From Gammaproteobacteria bacterium (lineage in GTDB: Bacteria; Pseudomonadota; Gammaproteobacteria; GCA-001735895), in the NCBI GenBank assembly GCA_024229615.1, contig JAAESG010000376.1, positions 1-36,162 on the forward strand: a stretch of 36,162 nucleotides of DNA, written 5' to 3'. Positions 6,638-14,442 of this stretch are shown in pieces. The notes under the pieces were generated by a model that saw nothing but the letters and a program-made list of their open reading frames with translations, searched no databases and was not told the origin of the DNA. Position 1 is the stretch's first letter. Every line of letters starts with the position of its first letter. Both the position numbers and the translations under genes were made by a program.

Positions 6638-8488
6638 ATGTCATGGACAAGAAAAATTCTGAGGGTAGATCTCTCTAAAGGTACCTGTACACCTGAACCA
6701 CTCAACATGGAGTGGGCTAATCATTATCTGGGCTCCCGCGGGTTGGCAGCCAAATACCTGACCGAGGAAGTCGATCCGAAATGCGACGCGCTCGGGCCCG
6801 ACAATAATATGATCATGGCCACCGGCCCGCTGACCGGAACCATGGCCTCCACCTCGGGGCGTTACACGGTCAGTTGCAAGGGTCCGTTGACCGGTGCGAT
6901 TGCCTGCTCGAACTCGGGTGGTTTTTTCGGGGCTGAGCTGAAATTTGCCGGCTGGGATATGATCATTTTCGTGGGCAAATCAGAAAAACCGGTTTACCTG
7001 TTGATCGAAAATGACAAGGTCGCTTTACGTTCGGCCGAACACATGTGGGGCAAAACCGCCTGGGAAACCGATGATATATTGCATCAGACCCATCAGGATC
7101 CGCAGATGCGCATTGCCTGCATCGGCCGAGCCGCAGAAAATGGTTGCCTTTACGCCGGGGTTATCAACGACAAGCACCGTGCCGCCGGTCGTTCCGGGGT
7201 TGGTACTGTAATGGCGTCGAAAAACCTGAAGGCGGTTGCGATACGCGGTACCCAGGGCATAGGAAATATCGAAGACGTCGGGGCGTTTGTGTCGTCAACC
7301 AATGATGGCAAGGCGGTGTTGGCAGAAAACGCGGTTACCGGACAGGGATTACCGGCATACGGTACCCAGGTGTTGATGAACGTCATCAACGGCGTGGGTG
7401 CTCTGCCGGCGCATAACATGCGCGATGTTGGGTTTGAGGGGGCGGAAAATATTTCGGCCGAAGCGATGGCCGAACCACGTAAAAGTGACGGCAAGCCCAA
7501 CCTGACCACCAATGCCGCCTGTTTTGGCTGTACTATCGCCTGTGGTCGTATCTCCACGGTAGACCCGACGCATTTTTCGGTTAAGGATAAGCCTCAGTAC
7601 CAGGGTGCCTCCGGTGGTCTCGAATATGAGGCTGCCTGGTCTCTGGGCGCGGATACCGGGGTCGATGACCTGGATGCGCTAACCTATGTGAATTTCCTTT
7701 GTAATGAAGATGGCTTCGATCCGATTTCCTATGGCTCTACTGTGGCTGCGGCAATGGAGCTGTTCGAAAGTGGGGTGATTACAACCCAGGAAACCGGAGG
7801 TATTGATCTCAAATTCGGCTCTGCCGAAGCCTTTGTTGCCGTAACCGAACAGTTTGTGGCTGGTGAAGGGTTTGGCAAGGATCTGGGATTGGGCTCTAAA
7901 CGGCTGTGCGAAAAATACGAGCGTCCGGAATTGTCGATGACGGTCAAGGGGCAAGAATTCCCGGCTTACGACCCGCGCGGTATCCAGGGTATCGGGCTGA
8001 ACTACGCGACGTCGAATCGAGGCGCCTGTCACTTGCGCGGTTATACCGTCGCTTCCGAGATTCTTGGTATTCCGGTAAAGACCGAGCAAACCGATAGCGA
8101 CGGCAAGGCTGAACTGGTGAAGGCTTTCCAGGATGCGACGGCACTGGTCGATTCGGCGGGGCTGTGCATCTTCACAACCTTTGCCTGGGGTATGGATAAC
8201 ATAGCGCCACAAATCGATGCCGCTTGTGAGGGCGACTGGAGTGTCGAGAACTGTCTCGAGACCGGCGAGCGCATCTGGAATATGGAACGCCTGTTCAACG
8301 AAGCGGCCGGATTTACTGCCGATGACGATACACTGCCCAAGCGTTTGCTCGAAGAAGCCATTAAGAGTGGGCCGACCGAAGGTCAGGTCAGTAAACTCGG
8401 CGAAATGCTGCCGCAGTACTACGAAGCCAGGGGCTGGACCGCGGATGGCAAGATTCCGGACGCAACGCGGCAACGGTTGTCATTGTAA
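6638..8488 (+). CDS. Tungsten-type aldehyde:ferredoxin oxidoreductase catalytic subunit (AorB-like)
   Basis: At 616 residues it is typical for the AOR family, which interconverts aldehydes and carboxylic acids at a bis-pyranopterin tungsten centre. The start SWTRKILRVDLSKGT, the GRYTVSCKGPLTGAIACSNS segment near residue 75 and DPRGIQGIGLNYATSNRGACH near 445 are family signatures. Cys295, Cys298 and Cys302 (CFGCTIAC) plus Cys510 (DSAGLC) supply the [4Fe-4S] cluster in the canonical CxxCxxxC...C arrangement. No signal peptide is present, so the enzyme is cytoplasmic. Tungsten rather than molybdenum use is known for the family and supported here by the tupABC operon 6 kb away. Physiological substrate cannot be read from sequence. 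An intrinsic terminator follows immediately. Confidence 0.95.
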   Translation: MSWTRKILRVDLSKGTCTPEPLNMEWANHYLGSRGLAAKYLTEEVDPKCDALGPDNNMIMATGPLTGTMASTSGRYTVSCKGPLTGAIACSNSGGFFGAELKFAGWDMIIFVGKSEKPVYLLIENDKVALRSAEHMWGKTAWETDDILHQTHQDPQMRIACIGRAAENGCLYAGVINDKHRAAGRSGVGTVMASKNLKAVAIRGTQGIGNIEDVGAFVSSTNDGKAVLAENAVTGQGLPAYGTQVLMNVINGVGALPAHNMRDVGFEGAENISAEAMAEPRKSDGKPNLTTNAACFGCTIACGRISTVDPTHFSVKDKPQYQGASGGLEYEAAWSLGADTGVDDLDALTYVNFLCNEDGFDPISYGSTVAAAMELFESGVITTQETGGIDLKFGSAEAFVAVTEQFVAGEGFGKDLGLGSKRLCEKYERPELSMTVKGQEFPAYDPRGIQGIGLNYATSNRGACHLRGYTVASEILGIPVKTEQTDSDGKAELVKAFQDATALVDSAGLCIFTTFAWGMDNIAPQIDAACEGDWSVENCLETGERIWNMERLFNEAAGFTADDDTLPKRLLEEAIKSGPTEGQVSKLGEMLPQYYEARGWTADGKIPDATRQRLSL

Positions 8489-8499
8489 ATAAACCCTCG

Positions 8500-8525
8500 A
8501 ACCCCTCGCCGCAAGGCGGGGGGTT
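8500..8525 (+). terminator. Intrinsic terminator after the AOR catalytic gene
   Basis: CCCCTCGCC pairs with GGCGGGGGG around a GCAA tetraloop, giving 9 bp with one T-G pair, extended by A-T pairs into a TTTT run. It lies 12 bp past the AOR stop and ahead of the FAD subunit gene, so it would lower expression of the distal genes relative to the first two. Confidence 0.8.
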
Positions 8526-8545
8526 TTCATTTAAAGAGCGCTGAC

Positions 8546-9799
8546 ATGCAACATATCATCATAGGTGCAGGGCCCGCTGGTGTGATAGCTGCGGAAACTC
8601 TTCGTAAAGCAGATCCCGCTGCGCAAATCGCGATCATCGGGGATGAGCCGGAACCACCCTATTCACGCATGGCCATACCTTATTACCTGAGCGATAACAT
8701 CGAGGAATCGGGTAGCTATCTGCGTGACCCGGATCGTCACTTCGAGGCACAAAATATCGAGCTTGTGCAGCAACGGGTCGATGAGGTGGATACGGCAGCG
8801 AAGCAACTGTCGCTCGCCGATGGTAGTAACCGTGTCTACGATAAATTGCTGATCGCGACCGGGTCACGCCCTGTCAGCCCGCCGATTCCGGGACTGGAGC
8901 TGCCACAGGTGCATTCCTGCTGGACGCTCGAGGATGCGCGCAACATTATCAAACTGGCTCAGCCGGGTTCCAGTGTGGTCCTGATTGGAGCCGGCTTCAT
9001 CGGCTGTATCATCCTCGAGGCACTGGTCAAGCGCGGGGTCAAACTGGCGGTCATAGAGACGGGTAATCGCATGGTGCCACGCATGCTTGACGAAAAGGCC
9101 GGCGGTCTGCTTGATACCTGGTGCCGGAAAGAAGGCATCGACGTGCATACTTCCTGCAGTGTCGATGGGATCACGGCGCAGGCGGATAACCAGGTCGAGG
9201 TAAGCCTCAGCGATGGCGGCAAGCTCGGTGCTGCACTGGTGATTACCGCGACCGGGGTTAAAGCGAATATCGATCTGCTTGAGGGTACCGGTATCAATAC
9301 CGACCGGGGAATTCTGGTCAATCGACGCATGCAGACCAGCAGCCCGGATGTGTATGCGGCCGGAGACGTCGCCCAGGGCGTCGATTTTTCGACTGGAAAT
9401 TTCGAAGTGCAGGCGATTCAACCGACAGCGACCGATCATGGACGCATCGCGGCTCTCAATATGGCCGGTCAGGGCGGTGAGCACCACGGCACATTGAATA
9501 TGAACGTGCTCGATACGGTCGGGCTTGTTTCCTGTTCCTTTGGCCTGTGGATGGGGGTTGACGATGGTGATAGCGCCGAGCTGTATAATTCGGACGAGTA
9601 CCAGTATATCAACCTGCAGTTTGACGGCGATCACCTTGTCGGTGCCAGCAGCGTCGGCAAGACCCAGCACATCGGTGTTCTGCGTGGACTGATCGAATCG
9701 AAAATTCACCTCGGCGAATGGAAATCCCGCTTGATGCAGGATCCGACCGCTATCATGGAAGCCTATATCGCCTGCACCCAGGAACTCGGTTATAGCTGA
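8546..9799 (+). CDS. FAD/NAD(P)-dependent oxidoreductase subunit (AorC-like)
   Basis: This 417-residue protein of the pyridine nucleotide-disulfide oxidoreductase superfamily has an N-terminal FAD dinucleotide motif, HIIIGAGPAGVIAAE (residues 3-17). A second Rossmann motif for NAD(P), VVLIGAGFIGCIILE, lies near 148-162, with LLIATGSRP before it. VYAAGDVAQG near residue 270 completes FAD binding. No redox-active CxxxxC pair is seen, so it resembles ferredoxin reductase-like members rather than disulfide reductases. In this position it is expected to couple the AOR electron chain to NAD(H). It is separated from the AOR gene by a terminator but has its own ribosome site (AAAGAG) before 8546. Confidence 0.88.
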   Translation: MQHIIIGAGPAGVIAAETLRKADPAAQIAIIGDEPEPPYSRMAIPYYLSDNIEESGSYLRDPDRHFEAQNIELVQQRVDEVDTAAKQLSLADGSNRVYDKLLIATGSRPVSPPIPGLELPQVHSCWTLEDARNIIKLAQPGSSVVLIGAGFIGCIILEALVKRGVKLAVIETGNRMVPRMLDEKAGGLLDTWCRKEGIDVHTSCSVDGITAQADNQVEVSLSDGGKLGAALVITATGVKANIDLLEGTGINTDRGILVNRRMQTSSPDVYAAGDVAQGVDFSTGNFEVQAIQPTATDHGRIAALNMAGQGGEHHGTLNMNVLDTVGLVSCSFGLWMGVDDGDSAELYNSDEYQYINLQFDGDHLVGASSVGKTQHIGVLRGLIESKIHLGEWKSRLMQDPTAIMEAYIACTQELGYS

Positions 9800-9833
9800 T
9801 TCTCTTGCAGGCGTTCGCAAAGGGTGAATTCGT

Positions 9834-10085
9834 ATGCAGATCTATATTGAATTCTATGCGTCGTTGATGAAGTACCTGCCGCCGGGCAAGAGTCGATTCC
9901 GGCGTGAAATCAGGGTCGACGAGGGGCTCGTACTCAATCAATTGATAGAACAGTTTCACATTTCGCACGCCGAGGCGCACATCGTGCTCGTTAATGGTCA
10001 TTATGTCGATGGCGAAAGTCGTGAAGCTCAAGAGCTCGTCGAGGACGATGTGGTTTCGATCTGGCCGCCGGTCGCTGGCGGTTAA
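9834..10085 (+). CDS. MoaD/ThiS-like sulfur carrier of the AOR operon
   Basis: This 83-residue ubiquitin-like protein starts MQIYIEFYASLMKYLPPGKS and ends in PPVAGG, with the C-terminal diglycine needed for adenylation and thiocarboxylation. A good ribosome site (AAGGGTGA) lies just upstream. Its sequence differs clearly from the MoaD at 4371, so it is a separate paralogue and not a recent duplicate. With the MoeB/ThiF-type enzyme two genes downstream it makes a carrier/activator pair inside the AOR locus. A likely role is supplying sulfur for the tungstopterin dithiolene, but another dedicated thiolation is possible. Confidence 0.87.
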   Translation: MQIYIEFYASLMKYLPPGKSRFRREIRVDEGLVLNQLIEQFHISHAEAHIVLVNGHYVDGESREAQELVEDDVVSIWPPVAGG

Positions 10086-10090
10086 GCGAC

Positions 10091-10405
10091 ATGCCTGATG
10101 CGACCCTGGTCGAGTATGAAATGGGATACACCGCTGACGAATTTGGCAATGTGCTAAACGGTCCCTTCAGTGGAGACAAATCCGTCTATCGTTGCACAGA
10201 GATCGCGCGGCATCAGTGGTCACTCGAACAATCCGGGTTGGTGTTTACACTGGTGATTACCGTGGTCGAGAAGCCGCCGCGCAAACTGGGCTTGTTCAGG
10301 CTGCCGGTGCTCGATGTGAAATTCATCTTCACCGATACCGAAGAATCTTTACGCGAGCGCTTTTTTCACCGCTTTCACCAGTATTTTCACAAGGGTGGCG
10401 GATGA
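10091..10405 (+). CDS. Small conserved-context protein of the AOR operon, function unknown
   Basis: This 104-residue protein, not recognised, starts MPDATLVEYEMGYTADEFGN. It has a single cysteine (VYRCTEIARHQW), a central beta-rich segment (LVFTLVITVVEKPPRKLGLF) and a basic aromatic C-terminus (ERFFHRFHQYFHKGGG). No signal peptide or membrane helix is convincing. It starts 5 bp after the sulfur-carrier gene, and its stop overlaps the next start in an ATGA junction, so it is translationally coupled to the MoeB-like enzyme. That placement argues for a real gene acting with the carrier/activator pair. The C-terminal GGG is noticeable, and a carrier-like tail cannot be excluded. Confidence 0.7.
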   Translation: MPDATLVEYEMGYTADEFGNVLNGPFSGDKSVYRCTEIARHQWSLEQSGLVFTLVITVVEKPPRKLGLFRLPVLDVKFIFTDTEESLRERFFHRFHQYFHKGGG

Positions 10406-11148
10406 ACCAGGCTCAGAAAGATCGCTATGCTCGCCACATTCGTCTGCCTCAGCTCGGTGAACAGGGGCAGCAGGCTATACTCGATGCGAGCGTGTTGATT
10501 GTCGGCGTCGGCGGGCTTGGATCACCGGCCGCGATGTACCTCGCCGCCGCTGGTGTCGGCAAGTTGATACTCAGCGATTACGACATCGTCGAAACCTCCA
10601 ATCTGCAACGCCAGATCATCCATAGCCATGCGTCGGTTGGGGAAAATAAGGTTGATTCCGGTAAACAAACCCTGGTAGCGCTGAATCCCGACTGCAAAGT
10701 CGATGTTATTGGATATCAACTCGAAGGCGATGAGCTCAGGCAGGTGATCGATTCGGTTGATATCGTGCTCGACTGCAGTGATAACTATCCGACCCGTTTC
10801 GAAGTCAATCGTTACTGTGTCGAAACCGCCACGAGACTGGTAACCGGTGCCGCGATCAGGCTCGAAGGCCAGATTATGAATTACCAGCCCGATGCCGATA
10901 GCGCCTGCTATCAGTGCCTTTATACACATGCTTATGGCGCGGAGGAGTCCTGTGAGCTCGAAGGCGTGCTCGGTCCGGTAGTCGGCGTTATCGGTGCCAT
11001 GCAGGCGGTGCAAACACTGCTGATTCTCGCCGGGCAAGGTCAGGAGATGGTCGATCGCCTGTTGCTGTTCGATGCCCTGTCGATGCAATGGCAGTCGGTT
11101 ACTCTGCCACGGAATCCCAATTGCCCGATTTGTGCCAGTGCCTGTTAA
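10402..11148 (+). CDS. MoeB/ThiF/HesA-family carrier-protein adenylyltransferase
   Basis: This 248-residue E1-like enzyme activates the C-terminal glycine of MoaD/ThiS proteins with ATP. The sequence shows RYARHIRLPQLGEQGQ at the start, the nucleotide loop VLIVGVGGLGSPAAMYLAAAGVG (residues about 31-53) and DYDIVETSNLQRQIIH. It has DCSDNYPTRFEVN, zinc ligands CYQC and CPIC, and a cysteine in ESCELEGVLGP that fits the persulfide or thioester position. The start at 10402 is chosen because MNQAQKDRYARH is the conserved N-terminus and it overlaps the previous stop (ATGA), whereas the frame extends upstream without homology. It is probably specific for the carrier at 9834, but could also serve the MoaD at 4371, since no other moeB is visible. 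Confidence 0.92.
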   Translation: MNQAQKDRYARHIRLPQLGEQGQQAILDASVLIVGVGGLGSPAAMYLAAAGVGKLILSDYDIVETSNLQRQIIHSHASVGENKVDSGKQTLVALNPDCKVDVIGYQLEGDELRQVIDSVDIVLDCSDNYPTRFEVNRYCVETATRLVTGAAIRLEGQIMNYQPDADSACYQCLYTHAYGAEESCELEGVLGPVVGVIGAMQAVQTLLILAGQGQEMVDRLLLFDALSMQWQSVTLPRNPNCPICASAC

Positions 11149-11324
11149 CATTATTTGAAACGTCGTGTGGGTTTGATATCGTCGCTCAAGGCTTTGCGAC
11201 AAGGCTCCGCGATTGTCGACGAATCAGGTCGATCCCGATAATAATGATTCAAGTCAATATGCAGATGCCCAGCCAGTGATTTACTTGTCTAACTGGGGAT
11301 ACCTTTTATCTCAAAGCGAGGCGT

Positions 11325-11756
11325 ATGATGTGCAGGGCAGTCTCTCAAATGTCACTTATCGCACTATTGTGTGCAGGATTGTTGGCTGGTTGTGCGCAGG
11401 TCCGAAAGGTGACCTACCCGGATGATTTTGTCTACCTGGAACAAAAACAGGTCAAGAGCGAGATGGTAATGTTGAGTATCTATCTACGCCAGATCGATCA
11501 AATCCTGCTCGATGACAGTGTTATCAGTAGCGAGCAACAACTCAAAATCGTGGGTCTGTTGTCGTCGATAACGGAAAGTGCCAACCGACTTGGCGCTGGT
11601 AGCGTAGAGACCAATCATTTGCTCATCGACAGTCGTATCGACCGGTTTAAACGTGATGTCGATATCGCATTGCGTGATGCTGGCGCCAATCCTCCGAATT
11701 ATTATTCGCTCGGTAGGCTTTCAGGCAGTTGTGTCGCCTGTCATCAGTATCGCTAG
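11325..11756 (+). CDS. Lipoprotein with a C-terminal c-type heme site, cytochrome c'-like
   Basis: This 143-residue protein has a lipoprotein signal (SLIALLCAGLLAGC), so the mature protein would be lipidated at the cysteine near residue 23 and face the periplasm. The body is helical and amphipathic (VYLEQKQVKSEMVMLSIYLRQIDQILL). The extreme C-terminus is CVACHQYR, a single CxxCH heme motif with a following aromatic-arginine, as in four-helix cytochromes c' and c-556. Start choice is open between 11325, 11328 and 11349. It sits 176 bp after the AOR operon on the same strand, but being periplasmic it may not work with AOR. The stop codon TAG is provided by the end of a repeat element, so the original C-terminus could have been slightly longer. 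Confidence 0.72.
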   Translation: MMCRAVSQMSLIALLCAGLLAGCAQVRKVTYPDDFVYLEQKQVKSEMVMLSIYLRQIDQILLDDSVISSEQQLKIVGLLSSITESANRLGAGSVETNHLLIDSRIDRFKRDVDIALRDAGANPPNYYSLGRLSGSCVACHQYR

Positions 11757-11893
11757 CCTGGATATTTCACCAGCCGGGCTCAGGCCGGTTACAAATTGCA
11801 CAGTCTCACCTGGCATAAAAACCATCAATTAATCTTTCATATTCAAGGGATTATGACAAGGCTTGAGACCGGCTGGTGAAATATCCAGGCTAG
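11753..11893. repeat. Intact MITE-like element, type A copy 2
   Basis: This element has perfect 25-bp terminal inverted repeats. The left (11753-11777) begins CTAGCCTGGATATTTCACC, and the right (11869-11893) is its exact reverse complement ending CCAGGCTAG. Both ends finish in CTAG, consistent with a duplicated TA target. The total is 141 bp with no coding capacity. Copy 1 at 4260-4374 shares the interior. It overlaps the stop codon of the cytochrome-like lipoprotein gene on one side and ends 22 bp from the mobB stop on the other. It may act as a bidirectional terminator between these convergent genes. Confidence 0.88.
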
Positions 11894-11914
11894 ATCGCGC
11901 TCGCGATAATCGAC

Positions 11915-12439
11915 TCAAACCCTGCGATAGAAATCCTCGTAAATAAACTCCGCGATGGCGTCGATGTCGTTGATGTCGAGGACCGGAATATTGGCGCCGT
12001 CCGGCGGAGCCAGATCGCAGGCGATCGCGATTACCGATTCATCGTTGCTGTAGAGGTAGGGTTTCCCCAGCGCCTGGCGGTGTAACTCGATTTTGGGGAA
12101 ATGGATATCCTTGTATCCTTCAACCAGGATAATGTCGGTGCGTTCGGTATCGAGCGAATCGATGATCTGATGCAATTCCGGTTCATCCCCGGGTTCGGCA
12201 AACTCGGTCATCATCGCCATTCGGGTCGTGGTGCAGATGACCGTTTGATGGGTGCCTGATTTGCGCAATTCGTAACTGTCTTTGCCGGGGACATCCAGAT
12301 CAAAGTCATGATGAGCATGTTTGATCACCGAGACATTTAATCCGAAAGCCTTTAGTGCCGGGATTACTTGTCGCAACAGGGTGGTTTTTCCGGTTCCGCT
12401 ATAGGCGCTGAAGCCTAGAACTGGGATCGAGCGGGTCAT
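11915..12439 (-). CDS. mobB: Molybdopterin-guanine dinucleotide biosynthesis adaptor MobB
   Basis: This 174-residue P-loop GTP-binding protein has a Walker A motif at GFSAYSGTGKTTLLRQ (residues 9-24). VIKHAHHDFDLDVPGKDSYELRKSGT near 39-64 is characteristic of MobB, as is IILVEGYKD near 107. MobB assists MobA in making the guanine dinucleotide form of the cofactor. This form is needed by DMSO-reductase-family enzymes such as the formate dehydrogenase in this window, but not by AOR. Its start overlaps the mobA stop by 4 bp (ATGA), making it the last gene of the tupABC-mobAB operon. An intact repeat element follows its 3' end. Confidence 0.93.
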   Translation of the reverse strand: MTRSIPVLGFSAYSGTGKTTLLRQVIPALKAFGLNVSVIKHAHHDFDLDVPGKDSYELRKSGTHQTVICTTTRMAMMTEFAEPGDEPELHQIIDSLDTERTDIILVEGYKDIHFPKIELHRQALGKPYLYSNDESVIAIACDLAPPDGANIPVLDINDIDAIAEFIYEDFYRRV

Positions 12440-13029
12440 AAGCTCGCCTGCAGCAACTGCTGGTCAGAAGGCGTATTAATGTTACGGAACATATCGGCGC
12501 AGTCTGAAAAATCGGCCTGTCGGTAGTCGTGCAACGCGTACCATCGATCGATCTTGCGCTCGCCGCCGTGCAGGAATTGCTGCAGGCTAGGCAGCAAATC
12601 AGTCCTGATCAGTGCATGTACTGGTTGCAGGCGTTCACCGTCATGCGCGACGACAATCGGTGAACCCCGCTGTTCGTGAGTGGTGATGAAACGCGTGACA
12701 TAGTCTTCAACCAGCAGTGGGCTGTCGCAGGGCAGGGTCAGGATATAGTTGCTATCTACCGCACCCATGGTGCTGGCGAAACCCGCTAGCGGCCCCTGAT
12801 AGTCTTCGAGTTTGTCCTTGATCACCGGGTAACCGAGGCTCAGGTAGCTTTCGTGATTGCGATTAGCGTTTATGACTATTGCGACCGCCTGGCGCTCGAG
12901 CTTGTCTATCAGAATAGATACCAGTGCTTTACCATTAATCTCGATCAGGCCTTTGTCCTGACCGCCCATGCGTCTACCCTGACCGCCGGCGAGAATAACC
13001 GCGGTGATATCTCGTTTCTGGATACTCAT
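12436..13029 (-). CDS. mobA: Molybdenum cofactor guanylyltransferase
   Basis: This 197-residue nucleotidyltransferase has the N-terminal signature AVILAGGQGRRMGGQDKGLIEINGKALV (residues 10-37), where the glycine-rich loop and the following lysine bind GTP. It also has LEDYQGPLAGFASTM and LTLPCDSPLLVEDYV, with the metal-binding aspartate. MobA transfers GMP to molybdopterin-bound metal to give the bis-MGD cofactor used by the formate dehydrogenase catalytic subunit. It overlaps tupC by 4 bp upstream and mobB by 4 bp downstream, so it is expressed with tungstate import. That linkage suggests that the guanylated cofactor made here may carry tungsten. Confidence 0.95.
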   Translation of the reverse strand: MSIQKRDITAVILAGGQGRRMGGQDKGLIEINGKALVSILIDKLERQAVAIVINANRNHESYLSLGYPVIKDKLEDYQGPLAGFASTMGAVDSNYILTLPCDSPLLVEDYVTRFITTHEQRGSPIVVAHDGERLQPVHALIRTDLLPSLQQFLHGGERKIDRWYALHDYRQADFSDCADMFRNINTPSDQQLLQASL

Positions 13030-13742
13030 CTTGTTATCGACTGACGTACCGATTCCAGATTAACCACCTCGTGAGTCTCGACATCCTGGCCGAGAATTCG
13101 GTGGTCTCGCAGATACAATCTGCCAGTGGCCAACTCACTGAAAACCTCGGGGTCATGCGTGACGATGACGATTGCGGTGCCGCTATCACGAAATTCTTGC
13201 AGCATCTGCAGCGTGCGTTGCCGGCTTTCGCTGTCGAGGTTGGCGGTAGGTTCGTCAAGCAGCAAAATTTGTGGATGACGCAGGCGCGCACGAGTTAATG
13301 CCACCCGTTGTTTTTGGCCACCCGAAAGTGAGGCGGCCGACTGATGTTCCAGGCCTTTGAGCCCGGCCCAGTGAATCGCTTTATTTACGCTTGACTCGCG
13401 GTCGGTGACCGCCGGGTTGAGTCGAGCAGCGTACTGAATGTTGCGTAGTAAACTGCCGGCGAACATATAGGGTTGCTGGTGCAGGTACATGACAGATCTT
13501 AACAGGCGTCGTCGCAATCGACGCCAGGGCTCGGGCCGATTATCGTCGATCATCACTTCGCATTGGTTCGGTTTATCTAGGCCGGCGATGATGCGCAGCA
13601 GGGTGGTTTTCCCTGCCCCGTTAACCCCGGTAATGACGATGCAGTCGTGGCTGGCGATGGAAATCGCGGCCTGATCCAGCACCGGGTTGCTGCTGTAGCG
13701 TTTACTGATATCACGAAAGCTGATGCGAAAATTTTCAATCAT
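13026..13742 (-). CDS. tupC: Tungstate ABC transporter ATP-binding protein
   Basis: This 238-residue ABC ATPase shows Walker A GVNGAGKTTLLRIIAGLDKP (residues about 38-57), Q-loop YLHQQPYMFAGSL, signature ASLSGGQKQRVALTRARL near 140, Walker B ILLLDEPTANLD and switch histidine VIVTHDPEVF. It energises import through TupB with substrate delivered by TupA. Assignment to tungstate rather than molybdate rests on the TupA neighbour and the lack of a C-terminal TOBE/MOP domain that ModC has. Four-base overlaps join it to tupB and mobA. Confidence 0.9.
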   Translation of the reverse strand: MIENFRISFRDISKRYSSNPVLDQAAISIASHDCIVITGVNGAGKTTLLRIIAGLDKPNQCEVMIDDNRPEPWRRLRRRLLRSVMYLHQQPYMFAGSLLRNIQYAARLNPAVTDRESSVNKAIHWAGLKGLEHQSAASLSGGQKQRVALTRARLRHPQILLLDEPTANLDSESRQRTLQMLQEFRDSGTAIVIVTHDPEVFSELATGRLYLRDHRILGQDVETHEVVNLESVRQSITR

Positions 13743-14440
13743 GGGTTGATACTGCCTTTTCCCTGCAGGTACTGCAATAAACCGTTGAGTAGAAATGCGA
13801 GAAACAGCAATACCATGCCGAGCGCTATGCCCTCGGCAAAGGCGCCTTTGCTGGTTTCAAGCGCTATCGCTGTCGGAATATTACGCGTGTAGTGGGCAAT
13901 ATTGCCGCCCAACATCATCGATGCGCCGACCTCTGAAATAATACGCCCGTAGCCGGCAAGCAAAGTTGCGGTTAAACCGAACCGATTTTCATAGAGCACC
14001 GTGAAAAAAGCACGCACGGGGCTGGCGCCGAGTGTACGAGCGGTTTCCCAGGCGGCGCGGTTTGCGGCCTGTAGCGTGACATGCGCCATGCAGACCAGGA
14101 TCGGCAGGCATAACAGAAACTGGCCGATGACCATTGCGCTCTGAGTGAACAGTAGCTTGAAATCACCGAGGGGGCCCTGTCGAGACAGTATGATGAATAG
14201 TGTCAATCCAATCACGACTGCGGGGACGGCTAAAAAAGTGTTAAAAATGGAAATCAGCAGGCGTCGACCCGGGAAATTGCCATAAGTGAGAAAAAAGGCC
14301 GTGAGCAGAGCCGGTGGCACTGCGAACAGGATCGCCAGCGTCGAAACCTGAAACGATATGCCGACAATTTCCCAGATTTCGGCATTACCGCTCAGTAACA
14401 AACGGAAAGCCTCAAGCGTACTGGTAATCAATACATCCAC
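13739..14440 (-). CDS. tupB: Tungstate ABC transporter permease
   Basis: This 233-residue inner-membrane protein has about five to six hydrophobic helices (such as ILFAVPPALLTAFFLTYG, FLAVPAVVIGLTLFIIL and IALGMVLLFLAFLL). The cytoplasmic coupling loop WETARTLGASPVRAFFTVLYENRFGL near residue 140 contains the EAA-type motif that contacts the ATPase. It starts 2 bp after the tupA stop and overlaps tupC by 4 bp. TupB, TupA and TupC form the high-affinity tungstate importer known from Eubacterium and Campylobacter. Confidence 0.92.
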   Translation of the reverse strand: MDVLITSTLEAFRLLLSGNAEIWEIVGISFQVSTLAILFAVPPALLTAFFLTYGNFPGRRLLISIFNTFLAVPAVVIGLTLFIILSRQGPLGDFKLLFTQSAMVIGQFLLCLPILVCMAHVTLQAANRAAWETARTLGASPVRAFFTVLYENRFGLTATLLAGYGRIISEVGASMMLGGNIAHYTRNIPTAIALETSKGAFAEGIALGMVLLFLAFLLNGLLQYLQGKGSINP

Positions 14441-14442
14441 AG

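Noticed and set aside
7679-9820. Long antisense open frames (7679-8473 and 8864-9820 on the minus strand)
   Set aside because: They lie wholly inside the AOR and FAD-subunit genes, show no recognisable domains, and are explained by codon bias of the real genes.
10192-10401. Longer N-terminus for the MoeB-like enzyme, starting at 10192
   Set aside because: The extra 70 residues lie within the preceding gene in another frame and have no family resemblance. The conserved start is at 10402.
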